In this document: piece after piece, positions 46,692-56,001 of the stretch
How the letters are laid out: every line of letters starts with the position of its first letter
Position numbering within the stretch: position 1 is the first letter of the stretch
Assembly: GCA_963721075.1 (NCBI GenBank)
Contig: CAVRHV010000019.1
Location: 248,001 to 312,000, forward strand
Source of the DNA: DATFVA01 sp963721075
GTDB taxonomy: Bacteria; Bacteroidota; Ignavibacteria; Ignavibacteriales; Ignavibacteriaceae
Reading direction: 5' to 3'
Length of the DNA: 64,000 nt
Program-made: the position numbers and the translations under genes
Notes under the pieces: model-generated
Told to the model about the DNA's origin: nothing
Database searches by the model: none
The model's input: the letters and a program-made list of their open reading frames with translations, nothing else

Positions 46692-47510
46692 TCAGGTCTT
46701 CCTCATATAATGTTCAAAGATTCCTCTCCATCCTTTTGTAGCCGGAGATTTAAATGCTTTTACAAGGCGTTTTCTTAAAGCTTCTTTCGACAATCCCCTG
46801 GTAAGCTGACCGTCTTCAGCCAGTGAAATGCCGCCGGTCTCTTCTGAAACAATTACGCTCAGCACATCGGCCTGCTCTGTTATTCCCAGTCCCGCCCTGT
46901 GTCTCATTCCAAGTGATTCTCCGTTTACCTGTGTTGTGGTTGATAAGGGAAGCGTACATCGCGCAGCTTCAATGCCGTTGTTATTAACTATTACAGCCCC
47001 ATCGTGCAGCGGCGACCTGGGAAAAAAGATTGATCGGAGCAGAGAACTGCTTAGTTTTGCATTAAGAAGTTCGCCCGTCTCAGCATAGCCCCTTATTCCG
47101 GTAGATTTAATAATTACAATGAGCGCACCATGCTGATGCTGGGATAATTCAAACGCAGCATCGGCGATTATTGCTGCGGCTTCAGGAGATTCTTCTTTAA
47201 CGAACATCCTGAAGAAAGGATTTCTGGCTACAATAACCAGCAGTCTTCTGATTTCAGGCTGAAACAAAATCAGAAACGCAATCACCCAGATATCGGTAAT
47301 AAGTTTCAGCAGCCAGCTTAAGGCTCTGAAATTAGCGGCCTGTGAAGCGAATGAAAGCAAAAGCACTATCATTAGTCCCATAAATATCTGGGCAGCAATA
47401 GTACCTCTGAGCAGAGTATATAGTTTGTAGATGATAAAGGAAACGATAGCTATATCGATCAGATCCGCAAAGGAGACAGTAAGGAAACCTATTTTAAAAA
47501 GTTCAAACAT
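46692..47510 (-). CDS. cdaA: Diadenylate cyclase CdaA
   Basis: The product has 272 residues. Three transmembrane helices (about 10-70) are followed by the DAC domain with the DGA motif (PLHDGAVIVNNNG, near residue 180) and the RHR motif (GMRHRAGLGITEQAD, near residue 217). It makes cyclic di-AMP from two ATP at the membrane. The adjacent folP (8-base gap) is the usual neighbour in Bacteroidota. CdaR and a c-di-AMP phosphodiesterase are not in the window. Confidence 0.95.
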   Translation of the reverse strand: MFELFKIGFLTVSFADLIDIAIVSFIIYKLYTLLRGTIAAQIFMGLMIVLLLSFASQAANFRALSWLLKLITDIWVIAFLILFQPEIRRLLVIVARNPFFRMFVKEESPEAAAIIADAAFELSQHQHGALIVIIKSTGIRGYAETGELLNAKLSSSLLRSIFFPRSPLHDGAVIVNNNGIEAARCTLPLSTTTQVNGESLGMRHRAGLGITEQADVLSVIVSEETGGISLAEDGQLTRGLSKEALRKRLVKAFKSPATKGWRGIFEHYMRKT

Positions 47511-47517
47511 TAAGCTT

Positions 47518-48390
47518 TTAAAGTTTATTTAATAGCCTGCTCACCTGCAGACCGTAAAGCACATTATGAGTACGAATAAACGTTGCTCCGTTTTTTATTG
47601 CCAGGGCATTTAAAACAGCAGTTGCTACATCCCTGTCTTCTGTCAGATCACCGACGATACTTTTTATAAATCCCTTTCTTGAAACCCCGATCATTACAGG
47701 ATATCCTGAGGCTTTAAACCTGCTCAATTCTTTAATTATTGTCAAATTATGATCAAACGACTTTCCAAATCCTATTCCGGGATCAATTATTATTTTTTTG
47801 ATTCCATGCTTTTCAGCCTCCCCGGCCTGCTTCATAAGAAACGCATAGATATCTTCAATAAGGTTTTCGTAATGCGTATTTAACTGCATGTTCTTTGGCG
47901 TCCCCTTTATATGCATCAGGATCAATGCTGCTTCATATTCTTTAACAACATTAATTACTTCCGGATCAAAAGTTCCGCCGCTTATATCATTAATTATTGC
48001 GGCACCTCTTTTTAAGGCTTCCGCCGCAACCTTACTCTTCGTAGTATCTACAGAAATAACGGCCCCGGGTCTCTTTTCAAGTATTCCTTCAAGCACGGGA
48101 ATGACACGGTTCATTTCTTCAAATGCAGAAATGCCCTCAGATCCGGGTCTAGTCGATTCGCCGCCCAGATCAATAATATCAGCACCCTGGTCAAGCATCC
48201 CGGTTCCATGATTGATCGCCTCGGATCGCTCAAAAAACCGGCCTCCGTCTGAAAATGAATCGGGAGTAACGTTTAGTATCCCCATCACATAAATGTTATC
48301 TAATGAAAATTCCCTCCCTGCAAGGTTATATGACCCGCCAGTAGATTTATTTTTCTGCTTAGTCGTGTTCAAATGATTATCCGAACGCAT
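47518..48390 (-). CDS. folP: Dihydropteroate synthase
   Basis: The product has 290 residues with an N-terminal extension of about 33 residues before the core. The family blocks are VMGILNVTPDSFSDGGRF, DLGGESTRPGS, SVDTTKSKVAAEALKRGAA, IIIDPGIGFGKSFDHNL and the phosphate-binding VMIGVSRKGFIKSIVG. It joins pABA to dihydropterin pyrophosphate in folate synthesis and is the target of sulfonamides. Confidence 0.96.
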   Translation of the reverse strand: MRSDNHLNTTKQKNKSTGGSYNLAGREFSLDNIYVMGILNVTPDSFSDGGRFFERSEAINHGTGMLDQGADIIDLGGESTRPGSEGISAFEEMNRVIPVLEGILEKRPGAVISVDTTKSKVAAEALKRGAAIINDISGGTFDPEVINVVKEYEAALILMHIKGTPKNMQLNTHYENLIEDIYAFLMKQAGEAEKHGIKKIIIDPGIGFGKSFDHNLTIIKELSRFKASGYPVMIGVSRKGFIKSIVGDLTEDRDVATAVLNALAIKNGATFIRTHNVLYGLQVSRLLNKL

Positions 48391-48516
48391 AAGGAACTTA
48401 TTTGATGGATGATACTCAAAAGAGAATTTGTCTTAATATTAGTACTAAATATAATCTCTCTTTCAAGTCTTTGCAAAAACATTGATATGATTTAAAATAA
48501 AAAATGCCTGATAGAT

Positions 48517-49170
48517 TTACTGTACAAGGTTTTTAAGCTCGGTACAGGCTGCAGTGGGATTGTCAGTTTTGAAAATGGAAGAACCCGATACAAATACATC
48601 TACTCCTGCTTCAAAAGCAGGCACAATAGTCTCCCTGTCGATACCGCCGTCTATCTCTATTCTGAAATCTGCATTAAATTCTTTCCTTAATTCAACGGCT
48701 TCTTTGATTTTTCGAATCGAGTTTGGAATAAATGATTGTCCTCCGAAACCCGGGTTAACCGACATAATCAGAAGTATATCAATATACTCGGCAATATCTC
48801 TGAGTGTATGTACTGGTGTTGCAGGATTAATTACTACCCCCGCTTTCATCCCCAACTCTTTAATCTTATTAACCGTCCTGTTTAAATGAATCACTCCCTC
48901 CTGGTGAACCAGCAGGTGGTCAGCACCGGCTTTTTTAAAATCTTCAAGGAATTTATCGGGAGTCTCAATCATTAGATGAACATCAACAGGAAGCTTCGTA
49001 ACCTTCCTTACCGCCTTTACCAAAACAGGACCAAAGGTTATGTTAGGAACAAAATGACCGTCCATTATATCGCAGTGAATCCAATCGGCTCCGCCCATTT
49101 CCACCAGCCTTATCTGCTGTTCGAGTCGGGCCATATCTGCCGATAAAATTGAAGGAGCAATCAGTGCCAT
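48517..49170 (-). CDS. rpe: Ribulose-phosphate 3-epimerase
   Basis: The product has 217 residues with a TIM-barrel fold. The family motifs are IAPSILSADMARLEQQIRL, DWIHCDIMDGHFVPNITFGP, PVDVHLMIETPDKF, VNPGFGGQSFIPN and IEIDGGIDRETI. It interconverts ribulose-5-P and xylulose-5-P in the pentose-phosphate pathway. It starts right after the stop of the PASTA gene. Confidence 0.97.
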   Translation of the reverse strand: MALIAPSILSADMARLEQQIRLVEMGGADWIHCDIMDGHFVPNITFGPVLVKAVRKVTKLPVDVHLMIETPDKFLEDFKKAGADHLLVHQEGVIHLNRTVNKIKELGMKAGVVINPATPVHTLRDIAEYIDILLIMSVNPGFGGQSFIPNSIRKIKEAVELRKEFNADFRIEIDGGIDRETIVPAFEAGVDVFVSGSSIFKTDNPTAACTELKNLVQ

Positions 49171-49930
49171 CTATTCCTCCTTAATCTCATTTTCATTTGC
49201 TGTCTTGGTTACAAAAAGGTCTATTTTATCTCCGGGATTAACTTTATTTCCTTTACTAGGGTACTGATCAAGAATAGTATTCGGCAGCAGGGAGAAAGAA
49301 GGCTGATAGTTTATCTTTCCTACCTTCAGTGAACTATCGGCAAGGATTTTTTCTGCCTCTGTAAGAGATTTCCCGATAAGATCAGGCACTTCGATACTGC
49401 CTGTCTGCACCTGGCCAAGGCTTACAGTTACATTCACACTTTCTCCTTTTTTGATCGGCGTACCTTCAGCATATTGCTGGTCGTAAATCATATCCTTTGG
49501 ATATCCGGATGGTTCCTGATCAACATCGCCAAGCTTCAATCCTAATCTCTCAAGGGAAAATTTAGCATCTCTTACTGATTTACCTGTGAGCTGCGGAACA
49601 TTAACCACGGGTTCTCCTCCGCTCACAAACAGATACACCCTCCTGCCCTCTTTAACTGTTTCTCCCGCTCTGGGTCTCTGGAAGATAATTGAACCTTCCG
49701 GGAACTTCTCATCAAAGGTAGTATCACCTATTATGGGGTCAAGGTCCTGCGATCTCAAGTAATTTCACAGCATTAACCTCTGTCTTACCTACAACATCAG
49801 GAACCTTTTCGATTGGAGAACTAACATACCATGGAAGGATGACATTATCCATAAGCAGTACTACAGCAAAAAGAGCAAACAGAATCCAGAGGATTTTTCT
49901 AACGACAGGTTTTTGGAGAATTTTTTTCAT
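49171..49930 (-). CDS. PASTA-domain membrane protein, one frameshift
   Basis: The product has about 253 residues. The start is ATG 49930 (MKKILQKPVVRKIL); the longer frame to 49966 begins at TTG. A single transmembrane segment (LWILFALFAVVLLM) is followed by three PASTA domains. The first is VPDVVGKTEVNAVKLLEIAG, broken near 49742-49746 by one extra base and continued as DPIIGDTTF; the second and third are VPQLTGKSVRDAKFSLERL and VPDLIGKSLTEAEKILADS. It lacks the Ser/Thr kinase or PBP domain that usually precedes PASTA repeats. PASTA binds peptidoglycan in other proteins. Its neighbour is rpe. Confidence 0.88.
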
Positions 49931-50143
49931 TATTCGAAATATATTAAATGAGTCTATTTTAAACAAACTATAAACATATACTTAAATAGCAGGAATAAAC
50001 CGGCTTTTTAGCTATGAATAAAAATAATATTACTATATATTTGGCCGTTATTAAGAATGGACAGAAAATCTGTTATTTGTGGTATAAATCCTTACCATCA
50101 AACGTATTCTGCTTTTTTATTCAAATAATCTTATGAGGTACTA

Positions 50144-51706
50144 ATGTTTAAACAGCACCCCAAAGGTTTGTACGTACTTTTCTTTACCGAGATGTGGGAA
50201 AGATTCAGCTACTATGGAATGAGAGCTATTCTTTCTCTCTATATGATAAACGCGCTGATGTACGACAAAGCCTTCACTTCTTCTATTTATGGATATTATA
50301 CCGGTCTTGTTTACCTGACTCCGCTTTTAGGAGGATACGTCGCCGATAAGTACTGGGGAAACAGAAAATCCATAATCTGGGGTGGAATAATAATGGCGCT
50401 TGGTCAGTTCGCACTCTCTTTCAGCGGATTTTTATATCATCCGCCGGTTGATCCTAATATAACCTATTCAGCTCTTACATTTAATCTTCAGCAGATCGTT
50501 TTCGTACTGGGTTTAACATTGCTGATAATAGGAAACGGCTTCTTCAAACCGAATATCTCTACAATGGTAGGTCAGCTTTATCCCGCAAGTTCGATCAGGT
50601 TGAGAGATTCAGCATTCACAATCTTTTATATGGGCATCAACCTTGGAGCATTATTCTCACCGATAGTTGCAGGAGGATTAGGAGATACAGGAAACCCAGC
50701 CGACTTTAAATGGGGATTTTTATCAGCCGGCGTTGGAATGATGATAGGATTAATCACTTTCTACTGGGGAAAGAATAAATTCCTTGTAACTCCTGAAGGT
50801 GAACAGATAGGACTTCCGCCCGCGAAGAAAACAAAAGAAGAGAAAAATGCAGAAGCTCCCGATTTTACAACAGGGCAGATCATGTTCGCAATCGGCTTGT
50901 TCCTTGCACTCTTCTTTATAATTTTATTCGGATTTAATGCCGATGTGATCAGTGCATTTATTTATTCTTCAATGATCGCTGTTCCCACTCTCATAATCAT
51001 TGATAAATCTTTAACCAAAGTCGAAAAGCAGAGAATAGCGGTAATTTACATACTTTCTTTCTTTGTGATTTTTTTCTGGTCTGCGTTTGAACAGGCAGGT
51101 GTGTCCTTAACATTCTTTGCGGAGGAACAGACAAACAGGGTGATCACCTGGCTGAATGACTTTGTAATACCGGCAAGTTTCTTCCAGTCTATCAATCCAC
51201 TGGCTATAATGATCTTCGCACCTATTTTTGCTGGTATATGGACTAAACTGGGAGACAGAGGAAAAGAACCCTCGTCTCCTCTTAAAATGGCAATAGGTCT
51301 GATGCTGCTTGCACTTGGTTTTGTTCTGCTGGTGATAGGTGCCAGACTAGCTGACACCGGTGTAAAAGTAAGTCCCCTCTGGCTGGTCGGAGCATATACG
51401 CTGCATACATTCGGTGAGCTCAGCCTCTCCCCTATCGGACTGTCGATGGTAACTAAACTGTCTCCGTTGAAGTTTTCATCCTTACTGATGGGTGTCTGGT
51501 TCCTTGCAAATGCCGCGGCCAATCTTCTTGCCGGTAAGCTCAGTACATTGTATCCTGAAGCAGGTCAAACAACATACTTGTTCGGTTTCGCGATAAATAA
51601 CCTGGCTGATTTCTTCTTAATATTCGTCATCATGGCAGCAACTGCATCTCTCATCTTATTCCTGATATATAAGCTGCTCCTTAAGATGATGCACGGCGTA
51701 ACCTAA
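50144..51706 (+). CDS. Proton-dependent oligopeptide transporter (POT/PTR family)
   Basis: The product has 520 residues with about 14 transmembrane helices. The POT signature ExxERFxYYG is present as FTEMWERFSYYGMRAILSLY near the N-terminus. GLVYLTPLLGGYVADKYWGN and GNGFFKPNISTMVGQLYP are also typical. It imports di- and tripeptides with protons. The start ATG is preceded by GAGGT. A strong terminator follows 25 bases after the stop. Confidence 0.93.
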   Translation: MFKQHPKGLYVLFFTEMWERFSYYGMRAILSLYMINALMYDKAFTSSIYGYYTGLVYLTPLLGGYVADKYWGNRKSIIWGGIIMALGQFALSFSGFLYHPPVDPNITYSALTFNLQQIVFVLGLTLLIIGNGFFKPNISTMVGQLYPASSIRLRDSAFTIFYMGINLGALFSPIVAGGLGDTGNPADFKWGFLSAGVGMMIGLITFYWGKNKFLVTPEGEQIGLPPAKKTKEEKNAEAPDFTTGQIMFAIGLFLALFFIILFGFNADVISAFIYSSMIAVPTLIIIDKSLTKVEKQRIAVIYILSFFVIFFWSAFEQAGVSLTFFAEEQTNRVITWLNDFVIPASFFQSINPLAIMIFAPIFAGIWTKLGDRGKEPSSPLKMAIGLMLLALGFVLLVIGARLADTGVKVSPLWLVGAYTLHTFGELSLSPIGLSMVTKLSPLKFSSLLMGVWFLANAAANLLAGKLSTLYPEAGQTTYLFGFAINNLADFFLIFVIMAATASLILFLIYKLLLKMMHGVT

Positions 51707-51731
51707 AATCATTATATATGTTCTTTTAATG

Positions 51732-51770
51732 ATCCCCCGTTTCCTATTATGGATGCGGGGGATTATTTTT
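51732..51770 (+). terminator. Rho-independent terminator after the POT gene
   Basis: A perfect 8-bp stem ATCCCCCG / CGGGGGAT (51732-51739 and 51756-51763) with a 16-base loop is followed by TATTTTT. The CDS of the NFACT protein starts 8 bases after the T-tract. Confidence 0.85.
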
Positions 51771-51777
51771 ACTTAAT

Positions 51778-53402
51778 ATGTATAAAAATTATTTCATACT
51801 AAATCGAATCGTTCTTGAATTGAACTCCGTCCTGAAGAATTCTGTAATATCAGAAATATATTCTCAGGAAAAGGATAAACTTGTTCTAAAGTGTGTGAAT
51901 GGAATGGAAAAATTTATTGAGATATCTGTTAATCCGGGGGATCCTTACATTACTTTAAAAGATGATCTGCACAGAGCAAAGAAAAATAGTATCGATTTCT
52001 TTTCAGAATACCTGCCGATAGTAATAAACGGATTTGAAATTTCCGATCACGACAGGTTGTTAAGAATTTCGGGTGATAAGATAAATTTTTATTTCGCAAT
52101 CAGAGGCAAATACACCAATGTATTCGTCCAGGAACCGGATGGAAATATTATCTCATTCAAAAGTGAAAATGATTCCTACCTCGAGGAATTCCGTGAAGAG
52201 ATAAAAACTCATTCGTTTTTAAGCGGACAAAAGAAAATTGATTTCAGCGGGCCGGATCGTGAATTTGAAGATTACAGAAAAAAATACCCTTTCCTTGGGA
52301 AGGAGATAATTACTGAGGCTAAATACCGTTTTGAGGAAAATGCAGGTCATAGCAGGTCTGATTATCTTGCAGAAATCACCGGAGAATTACTGAATAATAA
52401 TCCTGCTGTGTTTTTGTCCCCTAAAACCGGTGATGTTCATCTGGCAGTTGATACTTTCCACATCTTTCCGGCCGGGGAAATAAAAAAGTTTGATGAGTAT
52501 TACAGAGGCGCTCAATTACTTTCTCGGAAGAAAATATTATCTGGAAGCTTTTTCTTCTAAAAGAAAAACAACTGAAAAGCACATTGAAAGAGAATTATCT
52601 AAATTATCATCCAAATTGAATGATCTGAAGGGAAGAATTGACCGTGGAAGCCGTGAAGAGGAGTACAATAAAATCGGGAACCTGCTGCTTATAAACCTGA
52701 ATAAGATTCCGCCCAAGAGCAGTTCTGCAGATATTGAAGATATCTATGAAGATAACAAAAAAATAAAAGTTAAACTTGATCCCAAATTATCACCGCAGAA
52801 AAATGCAGAATACTATTTCAACAAGGCGGGAAATGAAAAGACCGCATACAAAAAATCAAAAGAGCTTTTTGAGGATATTTCCGAAAATTACAGCCGTCTG
52901 CAGCAGATAAAAGAAAGATTCCATAACCAGTGAATCCCTGGAAGAATTAAACAAAATAATGAAGGAGCTTAAAATTAAATCGGGTGAAAAAAAAGAGTTG
53001 ACTGACGACATTAAATCAAAATTCAAGCATTATATCATTGACGGCAGGTACGATGTCTTCGTAGGAAAAGACAGTACGAATAATGATCTGCTGACAATGA
53101 AATTTGCTAAACAGAATGATTACTGGTTTCACGCAAGGAGTGTTCCCGGCTCTCATGTTGTTTTAAAGGTTACAAATACTAAAGAACCTGTTCCAAAGAA
53201 CATTCTGAAGAATGCTGCGGCAATAGCCGCATACCATAGTAAAGCGAAGACAAGCGGACTTGCCCCTGTATCTTATACTTTCAAAAAATATGTTACAAAG
53301 AAAAAGGGTATGGAGCCAGGGAAAGTTATTTTGTTAAGGGAAGAAGTTCTTCTTGTCAAACCCGAAATACCTAAAAATTGTGAATATATTTCAAGTGACT
53401 GA
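51778..53402 (+). CDS. NFACT family protein (RqcH-like ribosome-rescue factor), two frameshifts
   Basis: About 541 residues over three frames. NFACT-N starts YKNYFILNRIVLELNSVL. One extra base near 52493-52497 separates FPAGEIKKF from SITEALNYFLGRKYYLEAFS. A second near 52917-52922 separates YSRLQQIKE from DSITSESLEELNKIMKEL. The coiled-coil middle and C-terminal NFACT-R (VGKDSTNNDLLTMKFAKQND, YWFHARSVPGSHVVLK) are intact. RqcH binds 50S subunits carrying stalled chains and adds Ala tails. The apparent starts at 52490 and 52959 are internal. The true stop at 53402 is 4 bases from the convergent DUF190 gene. Confidence 0.88.
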
Positions 53403-53406
53403 CCCG

Positions 53407-53757
53407 TTATTTTTTATTCGCAGTATATTTTATTATTTCGGCTTTTTCAATTGTGATAAGTCCCCCGCTGCCTGCCTCTTCGAAAATGTTATCCAGCACC
53501 GGCAGAAATTGTTCTATTTTAGTCACTTCATCAACAATCTCGATTATTAATGGCATATCCTCCGAGAGACGAAGTATTTTTGCGGTATGGATCCTGCTGC
53601 TCCCACCGAATCCCATTATTCCCTTAAAAACTGTGGCTCCGGCCAGTCCGGCTTTTCTGGCTTCAAGCACAATCTTTTCATAGACAGGGCTGCTTCCTGA
53701 TTTATCACTTTCACCAACAAAAATTCTGAGCAGTTTCGCATCACCGTTGATATGCAT
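53407..53757 (-). CDS. DUF190 (PII-like) protein
   Basis: The product has 116 residues from ATG 53757 (MHINGDAKLLRIFVGESDK); the longer frame to 53811 runs into crcB. The family pattern is clear: KLLRIFVGESDK, then YEKIVLEARKAGLAGATVFK, then GIMGFGGSSRIHTAKILRLS and a C-terminal ITIEKAEIIKY. The fold is PII-like. DUF190 genes are often next to crcB, as here (2 bases apart), which suggests a link to fluoride export that is not proven. Confidence 0.9.
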   Translation of the reverse strand: MHINGDAKLLRIFVGESDKSGSSPVYEKIVLEARKAGLAGATVFKGIMGFGGSSRIHTAKILRLSEDMPLIIEIVDEVTKIEQFLPVLDNIFEEAGSGGLITIEKAEIIKYTANKK

Positions 53758-53759
53758 TT

Positions 53760-54137
53760 TTAACTCCAGACTTTTGAAATAAAGTAAGCCAGTGTAATAC
53801 CTGCGAGACAAAGAGATAGGTTCAATAGAATATTCAAGAGACCCGGAATGATCTGGGAATCTTTGAGCAGATTAATTGTCTCAAGAGAAAAGGTAGAGAA
53901 TGTTGTAAAACCTCCGCAGAATCCCACCGCAAGGAATAGTCTTAGACCGGGAGTTATAAGCTCCTTATCATCAAACATAAAGATGATAACTCCCAGGATA
54001 AAACTGCCGATTACATTTACTGCAAGAGTGCCGTAAGGAAAAGTAGCAGGCAGAAATTTGTAGGTTATATTGCTCACCCAGTAGCGAAGACCTCCACCCA
54101 GAGCTGCGCCGAGAGATACTATAAGGTAATTCATCAT
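53760..54137 (-). CDS. crcB: Fluoride ion channel CrcB/Fluc
   Basis: The product has about 125 residues from ATG 54137 (MMNYLIVSLGAALGGGLRYW). Four transmembrane helices are visible, with the family motif GFCGGFTTFSTFSLE near residue 75. The protein works as a dual-topology dimer that lets F- leave the cell. A longer frame begins at 54155 but overlaps the end of the aminotransferase gene. The ATGA junction at 54137-54134 is restored if one A is added to the A-run of the aminotransferase. Confidence 0.93.
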   Translation of the reverse strand: MMNYLIVSLGAALGGGLRYWVSNITYKFLPATFPYGTLAVNVIGSFILGVIIFMFDDKELITPGLRLFLAVGFCGGFTTFSTFSLETINLLKDSQIIPGLLNILLNLSLCLAGITLAYFISKVWS

Positions 54138-55437
54138 TTTTTGGTCCCCAGCCATTCACAAACAGATCGATTGCTTCTAAGGTACTTCCGCAGTAGGTAT
54201 CAAGGAATTCCCCGTTAATATCCTTCCCGGATTTCAATTGTTCAATTGCAGCTATGGCGCTGGTGCCATCAAAATCTACATAAGCTATCCTTGCAGTCAA
54301 TTCTTCCGGCGGGCGTCCGAAAGCAGAACCGGGCAGCATTGCTACTCCTGTATCTTTGAGGATCTTTTCGCACAGAGCTTTGCTTGATCTTATACCTTCC
54401 GATTCAAGTCTTTCTTTATACGGTGAGAAATCAGGAAAAAGGTAAAAAGCTCCGTCGGGTTGGGCCACTTCAAGTCCCGCATCCCGGAGTTTTGAAATAA
54501 TACGGGTGCATAGTTTCTCAAGTATCCATCTGCTGTTCCACAAATATCTTTCAATCTTCAATCCGCCCTGGAAAGCTCTGACTGCAGCGTATTGGATCGG
54601 GGCACTGGTAGCCGTAAAAGTCTCACTCGCAACTGCTGCCATTGCATCAAGAAGCCATTTCAGTGAAGGCGGAAATGTAAATGTCCCGAGTCTCCACCCC
54701 CCTGCTCCGCACCATTTACTCAATCCTCCGCTGATGATTGTTCCTTCAGGATAGTACTTGGCGATTGAGGTATGCTTTCCCTTAAAATGAAGTTCTCCAT
54801 AAATTTCATCTGATAATAATATTATCCTGTGCTTCTCAGCGACCCTTGCAATCTCTTTAAGTTCGTCTTTTGTATATGAAACTCCGCTCGGATTTGCCGG
54901 GTAATTCAAAATTACAATTCTCGGGCGAAGGGGGTCATCTTTGCACACAGCCTGAAGTTCATCCGGCATCAGCTTCCACCCGTTTTCCCCCTGGGTTGGG
55001 ATCCATCTTACGTGTCTCCCTATTATCTGTGCCTGTGGAGCATATGAAACCCAGCTGGGTGTGGGAATTACAAGATCGCCGTAATAGACAAACTGCAGGA
55101 GAAACATCAGTTCTTTTGAACCGGGACCAATCAGAACATCTTCGGCGTTGTGACAGATATTCTGTTTTCTGCAGTAATACTGTGCTACGGCTTCCCTTAA
55201 AGTGTACAACCCTTTCACCGGAAGATAATCTTTCTGGAATGCATTGGCTTTCAATGCATCTACTACAGATTGGGGAACCGGGAATGGTGATTGCCCCAAC
55301 CCTAGCTTATAGATCCTTCTGCCGTTTGTTTTGAGGTTGTTGCTTTCTTCGTTTATTGCGAGAGTTGCTGATTGAGGGATACCGCGGACATTTAAATTAA
55401 GATTTACTTCGGGAGAATGGTTTTTATTATTTCGCAT
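54134..55437 (-). CDS. Pyridoxal-phosphate aminotransferase class I/II, end displaced by a probable one-base loss
   Basis: The product has about 435 residues. Fold-type I motifs include NYPANPSGVSYTKDELKEIA, DEIYGEL and the PLP Lys in SGGLSKWCGAGGWRLG. Aspartate or aromatic amino-acid specificity cannot be fixed. In the given sequence the frame runs on to 53971, about 55 codons through the crcB coding region in another frame. One more A in the A6 run at 54137-54142 would instead give a stop at about 54134 after WGPKK and a 4-base ATGA overlap with crcB, which is far more likely. Confidence 0.88.
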
Positions 55438-56001
55438 TGTGCCGGTAAAGTTTCAAATAATATCGCTGTTAAAATTAACTCATTTGCAGCAAATATCAAT
55501 TAACCGTGATCATATTTTTATCAGACCCTCCTTGCCATTTGTTTTCGAATCAATCAATATCTTGTGAACAGTCTATTATCAGCTTAAGTAAATTTTACAT
55601 AATTGCTGAATATTTAAACACTATTTCGCACGATCTTAAATATTTGCTAAAATATATTCATTTCTTTTTAACAATTATTCAAATATGGCATATATTTATT
55701 TGCTACTATACAATCATTTGATTATTATCTTTTTAACAGCGGAGCACCTCACTTCTAAATTTTCCTGAGGACATTTCGGACATAATTCATCTATAAAAAA
55801 CAGAAACGAGGGAACAGTTATCTGCTTTTTTTATACAGCGTTTTATGCTCCTGCCGAATTTGCAATAACGGTTAAAATATCATCCTCAGGAATGATTACA
55901 GGTGTAGGACCGTACCCAATTTACGATGATATCCCGCCTTAGTTCATCTTCCCCTTTCACAGTTTATAAACCAGGTCAAATTTTTATTTTATGGAGGGAA
56001 C
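55438..56001. other. Gene-poor 564-base divergent region
   Basis: AT-rich sequence lies between the aminotransferase (minus) and the multicopper oxidase (plus). A 71-codon frame at 55506-55721 has poor coding character and I do not call it. A 57-codon stretch (55769-55942) without a usable start is described as a finding. A GGAGGGA lies 7 bases before the oxidase ATG. No fluoride-riboswitch-like GATGG..CTGATGA element was seen upstream of the aminotransferase-crcB unit. Confidence 0.6.

Noticed and set aside
55438..55560. Fluoride riboswitch upstream of aminotransferase-crcB
   Set aside because: The conserved GATGG and CTGATGA elements were not found on the minus strand.
55506..55721. 71-codon frame in the divergent region
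   Set aside because: Poor coding character (long runs of I, Y, F and H), no Shine-Dalgarno, no recognisable motif.
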